From Pseudomonas moraviensis (GTDB lineage Bacteria > Pseudomonadota > Gammaproteobacteria > Pseudomonadales > Pseudomonadaceae), in contig NZ_LT629788.1 of assembly GCF_900105805.1 (NCBI RefSeq), positions 806,001-870,000 on the forward strand: a DNA stretch of 64,000 bases, given 5' to 3'. This document shows positions 13,469-22,536 of the stretch, piece by piece. Below the pieces are notes generated by a model. It was not told where the DNA came from. It did no database searches and saw nothing but the letters and a program-made list of their open reading frames with translations. A program made the translations under genes and the position numbers. Every line of letters starts with the position of its first letter. Within the stretch, counting starts at the first letter, position 1.

Positions 13469-15674
13469 GGTACTGGTGCAGTTCGCGGATTACGGTCTTG
13501 AGCCAGCGCAGCCATTGGTGTTCGGCAAGCTGACCCGCTGCAAGACGACACAAGACAAGGGCAAGGAAAAGAACGGTTGGTATGTCGTTCATGAGCAGCG
13601 CACTGCGAAAGGGGAGACGCTGATCTTCGGTGCGTTCGGTGACTGGCGGTCGGGCGAGTCTCAGAAGATCAAGGTCAAGGCTGGGCGGATGTCTCCTGAA
13701 GAGCGCGAGGTTATGCGCGCTCGACAGGAAGAGGCCAAGCGCCGGGCGGCTGAGATCTCGGCCAACGCAGCACGTCGAGCGGCAAAGCGGGCGGCGGTTA
13801 TGTTCAAGCGCATGCCGGAGAAGGGCCGTAGCGACTATCTGGACCGAAAGCAGATTGTCGGCTTCGGCGTTCGGTATGCGCCGCGCACCGGCGCGTTCCT
13901 GGTACCGATGAGCAATGTGCGGGACGAGATTGTTGGCCTGCAGGTGGTGTTTCCGACCAAGCAAGAGGACACCGGCCGGGACAAGTCCTATTGGCCTTAC
14001 GGCATGTCGAAGGAGGGCGCTTTCCATCTGATCGGGCCTCACCCTGATCCGGGCGAGCCGGTGCTGGTTTGTGAGGGTTACGCGACCGGCGCAAGTCTGC
14101 ATATGGCCACGTCACTGACCGTCGCCGTTGCGTTTGATGCGGGCAACTTGCTAGTGGTTTGCAAGGCCATGCGAGAGCGTTTCGCCGGTTGCCCGCTGAT
14201 CATTTGCCGGGACGATGACTGGAAAACCACAAAGCCGAATGGCGATGCGTGGAACCCCGGTGAGGAGAAAGCAAACAACGCGGCGCTGATTGTCGGTGGC
14301 CAGGTGGTCGCACCGATCTTTTCCGGCGAGCGGGAAGCGAAGTGGACCGACTTCAACGACCTGCATGTTGCGGAAGGTTTGGAAGCTGTGCGTCGTCAGG
14401 TGCTGGCGGTGGTCAAGCCGCCGGCTGCTGGTGGTTGGAAAGATCTGCTTGCACGTAGCGAGAGCGGCGCGCTGATTGCGCACATGCAGAACGTCGAATT
14501 GATCCTGGCCAACGATGAGCGTTGGGCCGGGGTGATCAGCTACAGCGCGTTCAGCTCGAAGATCGTCAAGCTACGTGCGGCGCCCTATGGCGGCGGCACG
14601 GGCGATTGGGCTGACATTGACGATGTTCGGGTTATGAAGTGGCTCGCGCAGCAGTACAACTTGCGGGTCAAGGCATCGCATGTGATCGAGGCGGTGAGCG
14701 TAGTTGCGCATGACCATGCGTTTCATCCAGTGCGGCAGTACCTGCGCAAGCTGCAGTGGGATCAGGTGCCTCGGCTCGAAAGTTGGCTCACGGACGTCAT
14801 GGGCGTGAAGGCAACAGATTATTCGGCAAAGGTTGGCAAGCGCTGGATGTTGTCGGCCGTGGCGCGGGTGATGAAGCCGGGTTGCAAGGCTGACTCGGTG
14901 ATGATTCTGGAAGGTGCGCAGGGCGCCGGTAAGTCGACGGCGATGAGCATTCTCGGCGGCGAGTGGTTCATGGACACGCCGTTTGCGCTCGGCGACAAGG
15001 ACGGCTTTCAGGCGATCCGCGGCAAGTGGATCGTCGAGCTGGGCGAGCTGGACAGCTTCAACAAGGCTGAGAGTACGAAGGCCAAGCAGTTCTTTTCGGC
15101 GTCGACCGACACTTACCGCGAGAGCTACGGCCGAAGAACGATGGACGTGCCACGCCAGTGTGTTTTCGTGGGTACGACCAACCAAGATGAGTACCTAAAG
15201 GACGCCACCGGCAACCGGCGTTACTGGCCGGTCGCGTGTACCAAGGTGGATCTGGAGTTGTTGCGCTCGATGCGCGATCAGCTGTGGGCCGAGGCGGTGT
15301 TCTGCTACGACGCGGGCGACCTCTGGTGGGTGACGCTGGATGAGGCGGCAATGTTCGGCGAAGAGCAGGACGAGCGTTTCGTTGTGGATGAATGGGAAGG
15401 TCCGATTCTGACTTGGCTCGAGGAGTCGCAGATCGGCGAGACCATCACCGGTAGCGACATGCTCACCAGTGCGTTGAAGTTGGACTTCGGGCATTGGGGC
15501 AAACCGGAGCAGATGCGCGTCGGCGCGATCATGCATCGGTTGGGCTGGCGGCGTGTTCGGTTGCCGGCGTTGGCTAAGAGCGGCCTGCGGCCCTGGGCTT
15601 ACAAGAAGCCGACAGGGTGGGGCGGTGCCTCGGCGTTGCAGCGAGTGGAATTCGAGGAGCCTTGCTTTGATTAA
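13458..15674 (+). CDS. Toprim/VirE-domain replication protein (primase-helicase)
   Basis: A 738-aa replication protein. The central Toprim-like region is 'VLVCEGYATGASLH' (~residue 201) with 'IICRDDDW' (~247). The C-terminal half is the phage VirE/DUF5906-like ATPase: 'LEGAQGAGKSTAM' (Walker A, ~486-494), 'GKWIVELGELDSF' (Walker B region) and 'FVGTTNQDEYLKD..GNRRYWPV'. It probably primes and unwinds at the phage origin. The Lys/Arg-rich segment around residues 75-120 may bind DNA. It is followed by a putative antiterminator gene and a region rich in GTCCCAC repeats that could include the origin. Confidence 0.9.
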   Translation: MLDEVLVQFADYGLEPAQPLVFGKLTRCKTTQDKGKEKNGWYVVHEQRTAKGETLIFGAFGDWRSGESQKIKVKAGRMSPEEREVMRARQEEAKRRAAEISANAARRAAKRAAVMFKRMPEKGRSDYLDRKQIVGFGVRYAPRTGAFLVPMSNVRDEIVGLQVVFPTKQEDTGRDKSYWPYGMSKEGAFHLIGPHPDPGEPVLVCEGYATGASLHMATSLTVAVAFDAGNLLVVCKAMRERFAGCPLIICRDDDWKTTKPNGDAWNPGEEKANNAALIVGGQVVAPIFSGEREAKWTDFNDLHVAEGLEAVRRQVLAVVKPPAAGGWKDLLARSESGALIAHMQNVELILANDERWAGVISYSAFSSKIVKLRAAPYGGGTGDWADIDDVRVMKWLAQQYNLRVKASHVIEAVSVVAHDHAFHPVRQYLRKLQWDQVPRLESWLTDVMGVKATDYSAKVGKRWMLSAVARVMKPGCKADSVMILEGAQGAGKSTAMSILGGEWFMDTPFALGDKDGFQAIRGKWIVELGELDSFNKAESTKAKQFFSASTDTYRESYGRRTMDVPRQCVFVGTTNQDEYLKDATGNRRYWPVACTKVDLELLRSMRDQLWAEAVFCYDAGDLWWVTLDEAAMFGEEQDERFVVDEWEGPILTWLEESQIGETITGSDMLTSALKLDFGHWGKPEQMRVGAIMHRLGWRRVRLPALAKSGLRPWAYKKPTGWGGASALQRVEFEEPCFD

Positions 15675-16026
15675 GGAGATCGATTCGCTGCTTCGGTTGT
15701 GGGCGCAGGAGCTGCACTCGGAACATTCGAAAGGGGGGCTGGCTGGGGGGAATATGGTTGCCATGATGATGGAGAGCAACGGGCAACTTATCAGGGGGCG
15801 GCGTGCCTTCCGTGCGCCGCTTGAGAGTTCGTTGGACATTGAGCTGATCGTGACCAAGCATCTTGCGCCAGAGCTGGTGAAGGTGGTGCGTGAGCATTAC
15901 TGCACGCTCGATGTGGATATGCGCCTGCGGTATGCCCACTGCGGTTGTGGCCGCGATACGTACTACCAGCGTTTGCATGATGCGCATCTGCAGATCTACT
16001 GGGTGCTGATGGGGGCGGCTGCGTGA
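15667..16026 (+). CDS. putative phage antitermination-type protein
   Basis: 119 aa from a TTG at 15667 that overlaps the replication gene stop and has GAGGAG about 8 nt upstream. Seen: 'LLRLWAQELHSEHSKGG', 'LRYAHCGCGRDTYYQRLHDAH' and a hydrophobic end. Its position between replication and lysis/packaging genes and the Cys/His cluster make a Q-like antiterminator plausible. I cannot confirm the family, so the role is inferred from context. Confidence 0.5.
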   Translation: MIKEIDSLLRLWAQELHSEHSKGGLAGGNMVAMMMESNGQLIRGRRAFRAPLESSLDIELIVTKHLAPELVKVVREHYCTLDVDMRLRYAHCGCGRDTYYQRLHDAHLQIYWVLMGAAA

Positions 16027-16288
16027 CCCCAGGCAGCGCTCCGGTTGTGGTTGTCCCACTGGCCCGTCTTGTCTCGCTGCGTTTTGATGCAGTGGGACAC
16101 GTGCGGGCCTTGCCGTTGTTGGGTTGTCCCACCGTCCCGCCTAGAAGTGCCTCCCGCCCGTGTGAGCGTAGCGGGCGAGCACTACGCGCTTACGCGCGAA
16201 CGCGTGTTCTTTAAATTTCTTCCTTTACACGAGAAAGGAGAAAGATAAGTAGGACAGTGGGGCGAAGCCCCGAATTTAGGCGCTCTCA

Positions 16289-16318
16289 GGCGTCCCACTT
16301 CGATTCAGAAAAGTGGGA
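16289..16318. repeat. inverted repeat CGTCCCACTT / AAGTGGGACG
   Basis: 10-bp perfect arms at 16289-16298 and 16309-16318 with a 10-bp spacer. It is part of the GTCCCAC cluster between the replication gene and the holin. Confidence 0.7.
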
Positions 16319-16510
16319 CGTATGGGACACCACCGTCACAACAGATTGCCGTGGTGGTGTATTCACCGACATTCGCTAGGCGTTCACCCTGCGTTACCCA
16401 CTTATTCACCGGGTGGCATTAAAACAGGGTTGCTGCCACCGGAATCGACCTGTAAAAAGTAGTTATCTTCGATAGGTGCGACCGCAGAGAGCGGCAGGCA
16501 CCACACCACC

Positions 16511-16536
16511 AAACCCGGCCATTGCGCCGGGTTTTT
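16511..16536 (+). terminator. hairpin with T-run upstream of holin
   Basis: AACCCGGC (16512-16519), a 6-nt loop and GCCGGGTT (16526-16533), then TTT. It looks like an intrinsic terminator separating early and late transcription, and a natural target for antitermination. Confidence 0.7.
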
Positions 16537-16554
16537 GCGTTCATGGGGTAGGCG

Positions 16555-16899
16555 ATGACAAGCGAGCAACAAGCACTGGCAGAAATGCCGATCTGGTTAG
16601 TGATCGTCCTGGCTCTGGTCGGTGGCGTATCGGGGGAGATGTGGCGGGCAGACAAGGACGGGGCGCGGGGCTGGGCGTTGTTACGCAGGCTCGCGCTTCG
16701 GTCGGGTGCCTGCATTGTCTGCGGGGTAACGGCGATGATGTTGATGATTGCCGCCGGGATGTCGCTGTGGACGGCGGGGGCGTTGGGTTGCCTAACGGCG
16801 ATGGCCGGCGCGGACGTTGCCATCGGATTGTATGAACGATGGGCTGCCAAGCGACTGGGCCTTAGCGAAGCCCCGCCAACCAGGGGCGGGCAGATGTGA
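16555..16899 (+). CDS. phage holin (lambda S-like/holin 3 family)
   Basis: A 114-aa membrane protein with three hydrophobic segments (~residues 13-27, 48-68, 70-90) and a charged C-terminus. The layout 'MWRADKDGARGWALLRRLAL' after the first helix resembles lambda-type holins. It would permeabilise the inner membrane and let the endolysin out. The holin lies upstream of the terminase genes, far from the endolysin (37.9 kb), an arrangement common in Pseudomonas prophages. The ATG follows GGGGTAGG. Confidence 0.75.
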   Translation: MTSEQQALAEMPIWLVIVLALVGGVSGEMWRADKDGARGWALLRRLALRSGACIVCGVTAMMLMIAAGMSLWTAGALGCLTAMAGADVAIGLYERWAAKRLGLSEAPPTRGGQM

Positions 16900-16919
16900 T
16901 GCACCGCCCCGGCGCCCCG

Positions 16920-17000
16920 GAAACCGCCGGGGACCCTAGGGGTATCTGAGGGGCACGGGGTCGGAAACCCGCGGGAAAGTGTTAGCGGGAGCGCCCCCAG
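16920..17000. other. candidate cos region
   Basis: GC-rich, non-coding and directly upstream of the small terminase gene, with the partly symmetric 'GGGGTCGGAAACCCGCGGG'. Lambda-type (GpA) terminases act at a cos site at this position. The call rests on position and terminase type, not a recognised cos sequence. Confidence 0.3.
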
Positions 17001-17004
17001 CTTA

Positions 17005-17057
17005 CTGAAATTTCAATCATTGAAATCTTGAAAGGATTCATTGAAATACGTTGAAAA
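17005..17057 (+). promoter_or_regulatory. cluster of TTGAAA repeats upstream of late genes
   Basis: TTGAAA begins at 17020, 17028, 17041 and 17051, with a related CTGAAA at 17005, on one strand and at short spacing. It sits just before the small terminase ribosome site. It may be an activator site for late transcription, possibly for the PrtN-like proteins, but it does not match the published P-box pattern as I know it. Confidence 0.4.
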
Positions 17058-17067
17058 AGGAGGGCTC

Positions 17068-17670
17068 ATGACAGAACCAACCTACCTGTCGAAGAGTGCC
17101 TTCGCGGCCCGGCTCGGCAGGTCGCCGAGTTACGTCACCTGGCTGAAAGACAACAACCGTCTGGTGCTATCGCCCAACGGCAAACAGGTTGATGTGCATG
17201 CCACCGAAGCGCTGATTCGCGACACCGCAGACCCGAGCAAGGTCGCCGTCGCTGAACGACACCAGCAGGACCGGATTCAGCGCGACGTTTACAGCCAACT
17301 ATCCAGCCAGGCCGAGCCGACTTCAACGGCTGCGCCGCCGCTCACGATTACACCTGCGGGGCAGCTCCCCGACTTTCAGAAGGCCCGAGCACTGCGCGAG
17401 CACAACTTGGCACAGCTCGCTGAGATCGAGTTGCACAAGGCCAAGGGTTCGCTGGTTGCCCTGTCGGCGGTGCAGTCCGGCGCTTACAACGCGGGTCGCA
17501 TGCTGCGTGATCAACTGCTGGGCATGCCTCCCCAACTGGCTCCAGAACTAGCGTCGATGACCGACCCCTGGGAAATCGAAAAGCACCTCACCGCGGCGAT
17601 CCGCCGCTCGCTGGAAGACGCAGAGCGCACGTCTTCAGCGGACCTTGAACACGCACTGACCACGAGTTAA
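17068..17670 (+). CDS. terminase small subunit (Nu1-like)
   Basis: A 200-aa DNA-packaging protein. The N-terminus ('YLSKSAFAARLGRSPSYVTW', residues ~6-25) is a winged-helix DNA-binding motif that would recognise cos. The centre is Ala/Gln-rich and helical, and the C-terminus would contact the large subunit. The ATG at 17068 is preferred to the upstream in-frame TTG because AAGGAGGG lies 4-11 nt before it. It is first in the head gene cluster, 4 nt before the large subunit. Confidence 0.85.
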   Translation: MTEPTYLSKSAFAARLGRSPSYVTWLKDNNRLVLSPNGKQVDVHATEALIRDTADPSKVAVAERHQQDRIQRDVYSQLSSQAEPTSTAAPPLTITPAGQLPDFQKARALREHNLAQLAEIELHKAKGSLVALSAVQSGAYNAGRMLRDQLLGMPPQLAPELASMTDPWEIEKHLTAAIRRSLEDAERTSSADLEHALTTS

Positions 17671-17674
17671 TCCT

Positions 17675-19696
17675 ATGCCCACAGAAATCCCTGACGGTGC
17701 AGAGGTGTACCGCGAGGCGTATTTTCGTGGGCTACGGCCCGACCCGGACGTCTGGATCGATCAGTGGGCCGATGAGTACATGCGCATCCCGCGTGACACC
17801 GGCGCCGCTGAGCCGGGCCAGTACCGCACTTCGCGTACACCATATGCCCGCGAGCCCATGCGTTGCCTTTCGCCGGCTCACCCCTGCAAGCGCGTGATCA
17901 CGATGGTCGCGTCGCAGTTAATGAAAACTCAGATCGGCCTAAATTGGATTGGCGGCCTGATGCACATGGCACCGTCGAATATCCTGGCGTTACTGCCAAG
18001 CCTCGGCCTGGCCAAACGGGTGTCCTCGCGGATCGGTAAAACGATCAAGGCGACGCCGGTACTGCGCGAGCGTGTCGCGGCTAACCGCTCGCGGGATTCG
18101 CGTAACACGATGGACACCAAAGAGTTCGAGGGTGGCACGTTGTACGTCACCACTGCCGGCTCGGCCGCCAACCTGTCGGAGCTGTCGGCGCGCTACGTTT
18201 ACGGCGACGAAATCGACCGCTGGGAGGTCGACCTCGGCGAGGAGGGCGATCCCATTGAGCTGGCGGAAACCCGGGGTAGTACCTTTGGCCGTAACGCCAA
18301 GTTCTACTTCTCCAGCTCGCCAACGATCAAGGGCGCCTCGCGAATCTCCGACCTATTCGACGGCAGTGACCAGCGTCATTACTACGTGCCATGTCCGTAC
18401 TGTGGGCACATGCAGGTGCTTGAGTGGGAGAACCTTCTCTACTCGGCCGACTTTAGCGTAGTGCATTACAAATGCGCGGCGTCCGGGATGGACTGTGACG
18501 TACTGATCGATGAGTACCACAAGGGTGAAATGCTCGCCAAGGGCGAGTGGCGCGCTCATGCCGAGGGGGACGGCGAGACGGTGGGTTTCCACCTTAACGC
18601 GCTGTATTCACCGCTCGGTTGGATGGACTGGAAGTCGCTGGCCAAGCAATTCGAGAAGGCAAAAAAGGCCCAGGCCAAAGGCGATCTTGAGCCCATGCAG
18701 GTGTTCTACAACACCCGTTTGGCGAAGGTGTGGGACGCGGCTCAAGAGCAGACCAAAGCCGACGTTCTGAGGCAGCGCGCGAGGTTGGAAGGCTACACCC
18801 TTGGCTCTCTGCCGGCGGCGGTGATGATGATCACCGGCGCCGTTGACGTTCAAGCCAACCGGCTGGAATTCATGGCCATGGGCTGGGGTGTCGGCATGGA
18901 GCGTTGGGTCGTCGACTACCAAGTGGTCTCCGGCGATCCCGCAGACGAGCGCACATGGGCGGCGCTGGACGAATTACTCAAGGCCAAATATCGCCATCCG
19001 TGCGCTGTCGGTCTGGGCATTCTTGCGGTGGCCGTTGACTCCGGTGGTCACCACACCGATGAGGTCTACCAATTCTGCCGCGTTCGTCGCTGGCGGAACG
19101 TCTTCGCCATCAAGGGGGCGAGCAAACCCGGCAAACCGGTCATTGCTCAACGCCCGTCCATGGTCGACGTGACGTGGAAAGGCCAGACCGAACGCAACGG
19201 TGCCGAGCTTTGGTTCGTCGGTACTGACACAGCGAAGGACTGGATCTACAACCGCTACCCGTTTGAGTCCGGGCCGGGCGCGTTGCACTTCGCGAAGGAC
19301 CTGCCGGACGACTTCTTCGACCAGTGCGTAGCAGAACGCAAGGTCGCCCGTTATGTGCGTGGCCACAAGCGCATCGAATGGGTGAAGGGCAAGGCAGAGC
19401 GCAACGAAGCGCTCGATCTGATGGTGTATTGCCTCGCCATGGCGCATTACCTGGGCCTCCACCGATATAAGGAACACGACTGGGAGCGCGTGCGTCAGTC
19501 CTTGGCGCAGTCCGGACTGTTTGACGAAGCGCCGGGCATCAAGCCCGTTCAAGGTGAACGGGTCGATGGACTTGAACTAACTACGCCTGTTCGGCCTCCG
19601 GCTTCACCACCAGTTGCTCCGGTCGTGCCACCGCGCCCAGCAGCAACACCCCCTCAACGCCGCAGCTCCACCAGTGGCTACCTGAAGAGACGCTGA
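17675..19696 (+). CDS. terminase large subunit (lambda GpA family)
   Basis: The 673-aa ATPase/nuclease that packages phage DNA at cos. The family features are visible: 'RVITMVASQLMKTQIGLNWI' (ATPase A-loop region, ~72-90), 'SARYVYGDEIDRW' (Walker B, ~171-183), the zinc ribbon 'VPCPYCGHMQVLEWE' with a following 'CAASGMDC' (~235-270), and nuclease residues in 'TGAVDVQANRLEF' (~386-398). Length and order match lambda GpA-type terminases. The Pro-rich C-terminus (~630-660) probably contacts the portal. gpW follows 1 nt later. Confidence 0.95.
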   Translation: MPTEIPDGAEVYREAYFRGLRPDPDVWIDQWADEYMRIPRDTGAAEPGQYRTSRTPYAREPMRCLSPAHPCKRVITMVASQLMKTQIGLNWIGGLMHMAPSNILALLPSLGLAKRVSSRIGKTIKATPVLRERVAANRSRDSRNTMDTKEFEGGTLYVTTAGSAANLSELSARYVYGDEIDRWEVDLGEEGDPIELAETRGSTFGRNAKFYFSSSPTIKGASRISDLFDGSDQRHYYVPCPYCGHMQVLEWENLLYSADFSVVHYKCAASGMDCDVLIDEYHKGEMLAKGEWRAHAEGDGETVGFHLNALYSPLGWMDWKSLAKQFEKAKKAQAKGDLEPMQVFYNTRLAKVWDAAQEQTKADVLRQRARLEGYTLGSLPAAVMMITGAVDVQANRLEFMAMGWGVGMERWVVDYQVVSGDPADERTWAALDELLKAKYRHPCAVGLGILAVAVDSGGHHTDEVYQFCRVRRWRNVFAIKGASKPGKPVIAQRPSMVDVTWKGQTERNGAELWFVGTDTAKDWIYNRYPFESGPGALHFAKDLPDDFFDQCVAERKVARYVRGHKRIEWVKGKAERNEALDLMVYCLAMAHYLGLHRYKEHDWERVRQSLAQSGLFDEAPGIKPVQGERVDGLELTTPVRPPASPPVAPVVPPRPAATPPQRRSSTSGYLKRR

Positions 19697-19697
19697 T

Positions 19698-19904
19698 ATG
19701 TCATTTACCAAGAAGCACCTCGACGCGGTTGAGGCGGCCATTGCTCGCGGTGAGAAAACTGTGCGCTATACCGACCGCACCGTGGAATACCGCACTGTCG
19801 ACGAACTGCTTAAGGCGCGTGAAGAAATACGCTCGTCGCTGGTCAACGCTGCAGGGCCTCGCTCGCGCGTGGTTCGGCTGTACCACGCAGGGAAGGGGAT
19901 CTGA
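19698..19904 (+). CDS. gpW-like head completion protein
   Basis: A 68-aa protein: a helical N-terminus ('KHLDAVEAAIARGEKTVRYT'), a beta hairpin ('TVEYRTVDELLKAREEI') and a basic end. This is the lambda gpW plan; gpW closes the portal after packaging. The order terminase-gpW-portal is as in lambda. The stop overlaps the portal ATG by one base. Confidence 0.85.
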   Translation: MSFTKKHLDAVEAAIARGEKTVRYTDRTVEYRTVDELLKAREEIRSSLVNAAGPRSRVVRLYHAGKGI

Positions 19905-21385
19905 TGGCCCGACAGTTTCCAACGCTTACCCGTAACGGATTTGTGCTGCCGTCCAACATCAAGGCCAGTTACGAGGGCGCCGGAGAGGGCCGTCGCTCCA
20001 CTGGCTGGGATGCGTCCGACAACGGGATCAACAGCATCAACACCCCGGCACTGCGCAACCTTCGGTCGCGCTCACGGTCAGCAGTTCGCAATGACCCGTA
20101 TGCCTTCAACGTCATCGACAAGCGTGTCAGCAACCTGATAGGCACGGGCATCACCCCTCGGCCGACAACCGACGACGATGCATTGCGCAAACTTCTGCAG
20201 GAGCTGTGGGCGGATTGGGTCGATGAGTCGGATGCGGATGATCGCACCGACTTCTACGGCCAGCAGGCGCTGGTGGCGCGCACGGTGGAAACCTCGGGCG
20301 AATGCTTCGTTCGGTTGCGTCCACGCGGTCTGGATGAAGGCTTGGCCGTTCCGCTGCAGCTGCAGATCCTCGCACCGGAATTTGTGCCGCACGACAAATT
20401 CGAGACCACCAAAAACGGCAACGTCATCCGCGCTGGCATCGAGTTCACTCCCGGCGGCAAGCGGGTGGCGTACTGGATGTACCTCTCGCATCCGCGCGAT
20501 GCAGCCTCGCTGAACGCCGGCTACAACCAGCTGGTCCGCGTGCCGGCTGCTCAGGTGCTGCACATCTTCGAACCGGTGGAGCCTGGCCAGTTGCGGGGTG
20601 TGCCGCGATTGTCGCCGGTGCTCAAACGCCTGCGCAGTCTGGACAACTACGACGACGCGGTGCTGTTCCGTCAGGAAGTAGCCAATCTGTTCGCTGGTTT
20701 CATCAAGCGCCCGGCTCCGGAGTCGGGGCAACAACCCCGCGACCCCGTTACCGGCGCCTTGCTGGATCTGGACCGCGATGGCTACACGCCGATGGTTGCG
20801 CTCGAACCCGGCACTATGCAGGAACTAGGGGCAGGCGAGGAGGTTGAGTTCTCCAAACCGCCAGACGCCGGCAACAACTATCCGGACTTCATGCGGCAGC
20901 AACTGATGGCTGCTGCAGCGGGGTCGGGTACGCCATACGAGATCCTCACCGGCGACATGCGCGGAATCAACGACCGAGCGCTTCGGGTGGTGCTCAACGA
21001 GTTTCGGCGCCGTCTGGAACAACTGCAATTCAGCGTGTACGTGCATCAGCTCTGCCGTCCTGTACGGGCGGCGTGGATGGATATGGCGGTGCTGTCTGGT
21101 GTTCTGGTGCTGGACGATTACGCACAGAAACGCCGCCAGTACCTGCGTACCCGTTGGGTGCCACAAGGCTGGGCCTACATCCAGCCAGTACAGGACGTGC
21201 AGGCACGCCGGATGGAGGTACAGGCCGGGTTTTCCTCTCGCAGCGAGATGGTGCTGCGCACCGGTTACGACGCTGAAACGGTCGATCTTGAAAACGCCGC
21301 CGATCTGGCACGGGCCACAAAACTGGGTCTCAACTACAACACTCTTGATGCCGTCGAGGACACCGACGACAAGGAGCAACCATGA
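19904..21385 (+). CDS. portal protein (lambda gpB family)
   Basis: The 493-aa head vertex protein that forms the dodecameric DNA gate. Seen: 'RSRSRSAVRNDPYAFNVIDK' (~residues 51-70), 'PEFVPHDKF', 'LHIFEPVEPGQLRGVPRLSP' (~219-238), and 'YEILTGDMRGINDRALR' (~346-362). These are typical of lambda-type portals. It is followed by an ATGA overlap with the protease gene. Confidence 0.93.
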   Translation: MARQFPTLTRNGFVLPSNIKASYEGAGEGRRSTGWDASDNGINSINTPALRNLRSRSRSAVRNDPYAFNVIDKRVSNLIGTGITPRPTTDDDALRKLLQELWADWVDESDADDRTDFYGQQALVARTVETSGECFVRLRPRGLDEGLAVPLQLQILAPEFVPHDKFETTKNGNVIRAGIEFTPGGKRVAYWMYLSHPRDAASLNAGYNQLVRVPAAQVLHIFEPVEPGQLRGVPRLSPVLKRLRSLDNYDDAVLFRQEVANLFAGFIKRPAPESGQQPRDPVTGALLDLDRDGYTPMVALEPGTMQELGAGEEVEFSKPPDAGNNYPDFMRQQLMAAAAGSGTPYEILTGDMRGINDRALRVVLNEFRRRLEQLQFSVYVHQLCRPVRAAWMDMAVLSGVLVLDDYAQKRRQYLRTRWVPQGWAYIQPVQDVQARRMEVQAGFSSRSEMVLRTGYDAETVDLENAADLARATKLGLNYNTLDAVEDTDDKEQP

Positions 21386-22536
21386 GCAAGAAAGCGCGAC
21401 CGCGCATTTACAACCGCGCAGGCAAGCGTGTCGAGGTTCAGGACAAGACCTGGTACGCCCTGCAGACCAGCGGAGAAGCCACCGAGCGAGTAATCGAGGT
21501 TTTCGTCTATGGCGAGATCGGCGCGTGGGGCATCACAGCCAATCAGTTCGTGCAGGATCTGCGCGCCATGGATGATGGTGTGTCCCCGGTGATCGCCGCA
21601 TTCAACAGTATCGGCGGTGACCTGTTTGACGGTCTGGCCATGCACAACGCGCTGTCGCGGCTGGGCGAACGCTGCACCGGGCGAATCGATGCACTGGCCG
21701 CGAGTGCGGCCAGCGTCGCCGTGTGCGGTGCACACCGCGTAGTAATCGCTTCCAACGCGATGTTGATGATTCACAACCCCTGGACCTACGCCGCCGGTGA
21801 CGCTGAAGACTTCCGCAAAGTCGCCGACGTTCTCGACCAGACCATGGAAGCGATCATTGCCGCGTACAAGGCCAAAGCCCCCGAAATTGATGAGGTGGAG
21901 CTGCGGCGTTTGGTGGCGGCTGAGACCTGGCTGACCGCCAACGAAGCGGTGGCTCTGGGCCTGGCTGATGAGGTGGGCGACGGCGTCAAAGTCAAAGCTT
22001 GTCTCGGTCAAGGCGCGGTGCTGCAACGGTTCCAGAACGCGCCGCCTGAATTACTGGCCCAGCTCGATGAGCCACCTGAATCGGAACCCGAATTCGAACC
22101 TGTCGATCCGCCGCTTGTGCCGCCTGTAGTCGACTCGGCCAAGTTGGCACTGATGATCACTCAGCGCTGCACGGCGGCGGGCATCAGCAACTTGATCGAG
22201 CCGCTACTCAGTTCGACCAAACTCGAAAGCGAGGAAATTGTTCTCGCCGGCCTGGCTCGCGCCAAGGCGGTGAACGACCTCTGCGTCGCCGCGCGTCTGC
22301 CGGAATTCAGCGCCGAGTATGTCACGGCTGGTCTGGATGCGGCGGCGGTGCGTGCGCGTCTGTTCGACAAGATCGTCACCAGCGGTAAGGGCTTTGAAAT
22401 CGACAACAGTCTGCCGCTGGCGGACGACCCAGCGCCCAAGGTGCTGGCCAAACAACCTGACCCCAACTCGATTTGGGCTGCTCGCCAAGCGGCTCAAACA
22501 GGAACCGCGCGCGGCGCGAAAGGAGCACGAGCATGA
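21382..22536 (+). CDS. ClpP-like head maturation protease, with C-terminal scaffold-like part
   Basis: A 384-aa protein. Residues ~25-205 are a ClpP-fold serine protease: 'NSIGGDLFDGLAMHNAL', the nucleophile in 'LAASAASVAV' (Ser ~107) and the His in 'MLMIHNPW' (~132). The rest is helical, with a Pro/Glu linker (~225-250), and could serve as an internal scaffold, as in lambda C/Nu3. It would process head proteins during assembly. ATGA overlaps occur with the portal upstream and the decoration protein downstream. Confidence 0.9.
   Translation: MSKKARPRIYNRAGKRVEVQDKTWYALQTSGEATERVIEVFVYGEIGAWGITANQFVQDLRAMDDGVSPVIAAFNSIGGDLFDGLAMHNALSRLGERCTGRIDALAASAASVAVCGAHRVVIASNAMLMIHNPWTYAAGDAEDFRKVADVLDQTMEAIIAAYKAKAPEIDEVELRRLVAAETWLTANEAVALGLADEVGDGVKVKACLGQGAVLQRFQNAPPELLAQLDEPPESEPEFEPVDPPLVPPVVDSAKLALMITQRCTAAGISNLIEPLLSSTKLESEEIVLAGLARAKAVNDLCVAARLPEFSAEYVTAGLDAAAVRARLFDKIVTSGKGFEIDNSLPLADDPAPKVLAKQPDPNSIWAARQAAQTGTARGAKGARA

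Larger units (their letters stand above)
16027..16554. other. 528-bp non-coding region with GTCCCAC repeats and terminator
   Basis: No convincing gene. It contains at least five GTCCCAC/GTGGGAC copies in both orientations (e.g. 16053, 16092, 16126, 16290, 16310), one pair forming a 10-bp stem. There is an AT-rich stretch at 16208-16250 and a terminator-like hairpin at 16512-16536. It separates replication from lysis/packaging genes. Confidence 0.6.

Noticed and set aside
13260..14102. 280-aa open frame on the minus strand over the replication gene
   Set aside because: Shadow; no motif, and the plus-strand zinc finger and Toprim regions are convincing.
16045..16248. 67-aa frame downstream of the putative antiterminator
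   Set aside because: Its Trp/Cys-rich sequence is produced by the GTCCCAC repeats; no ribosome site or motif.
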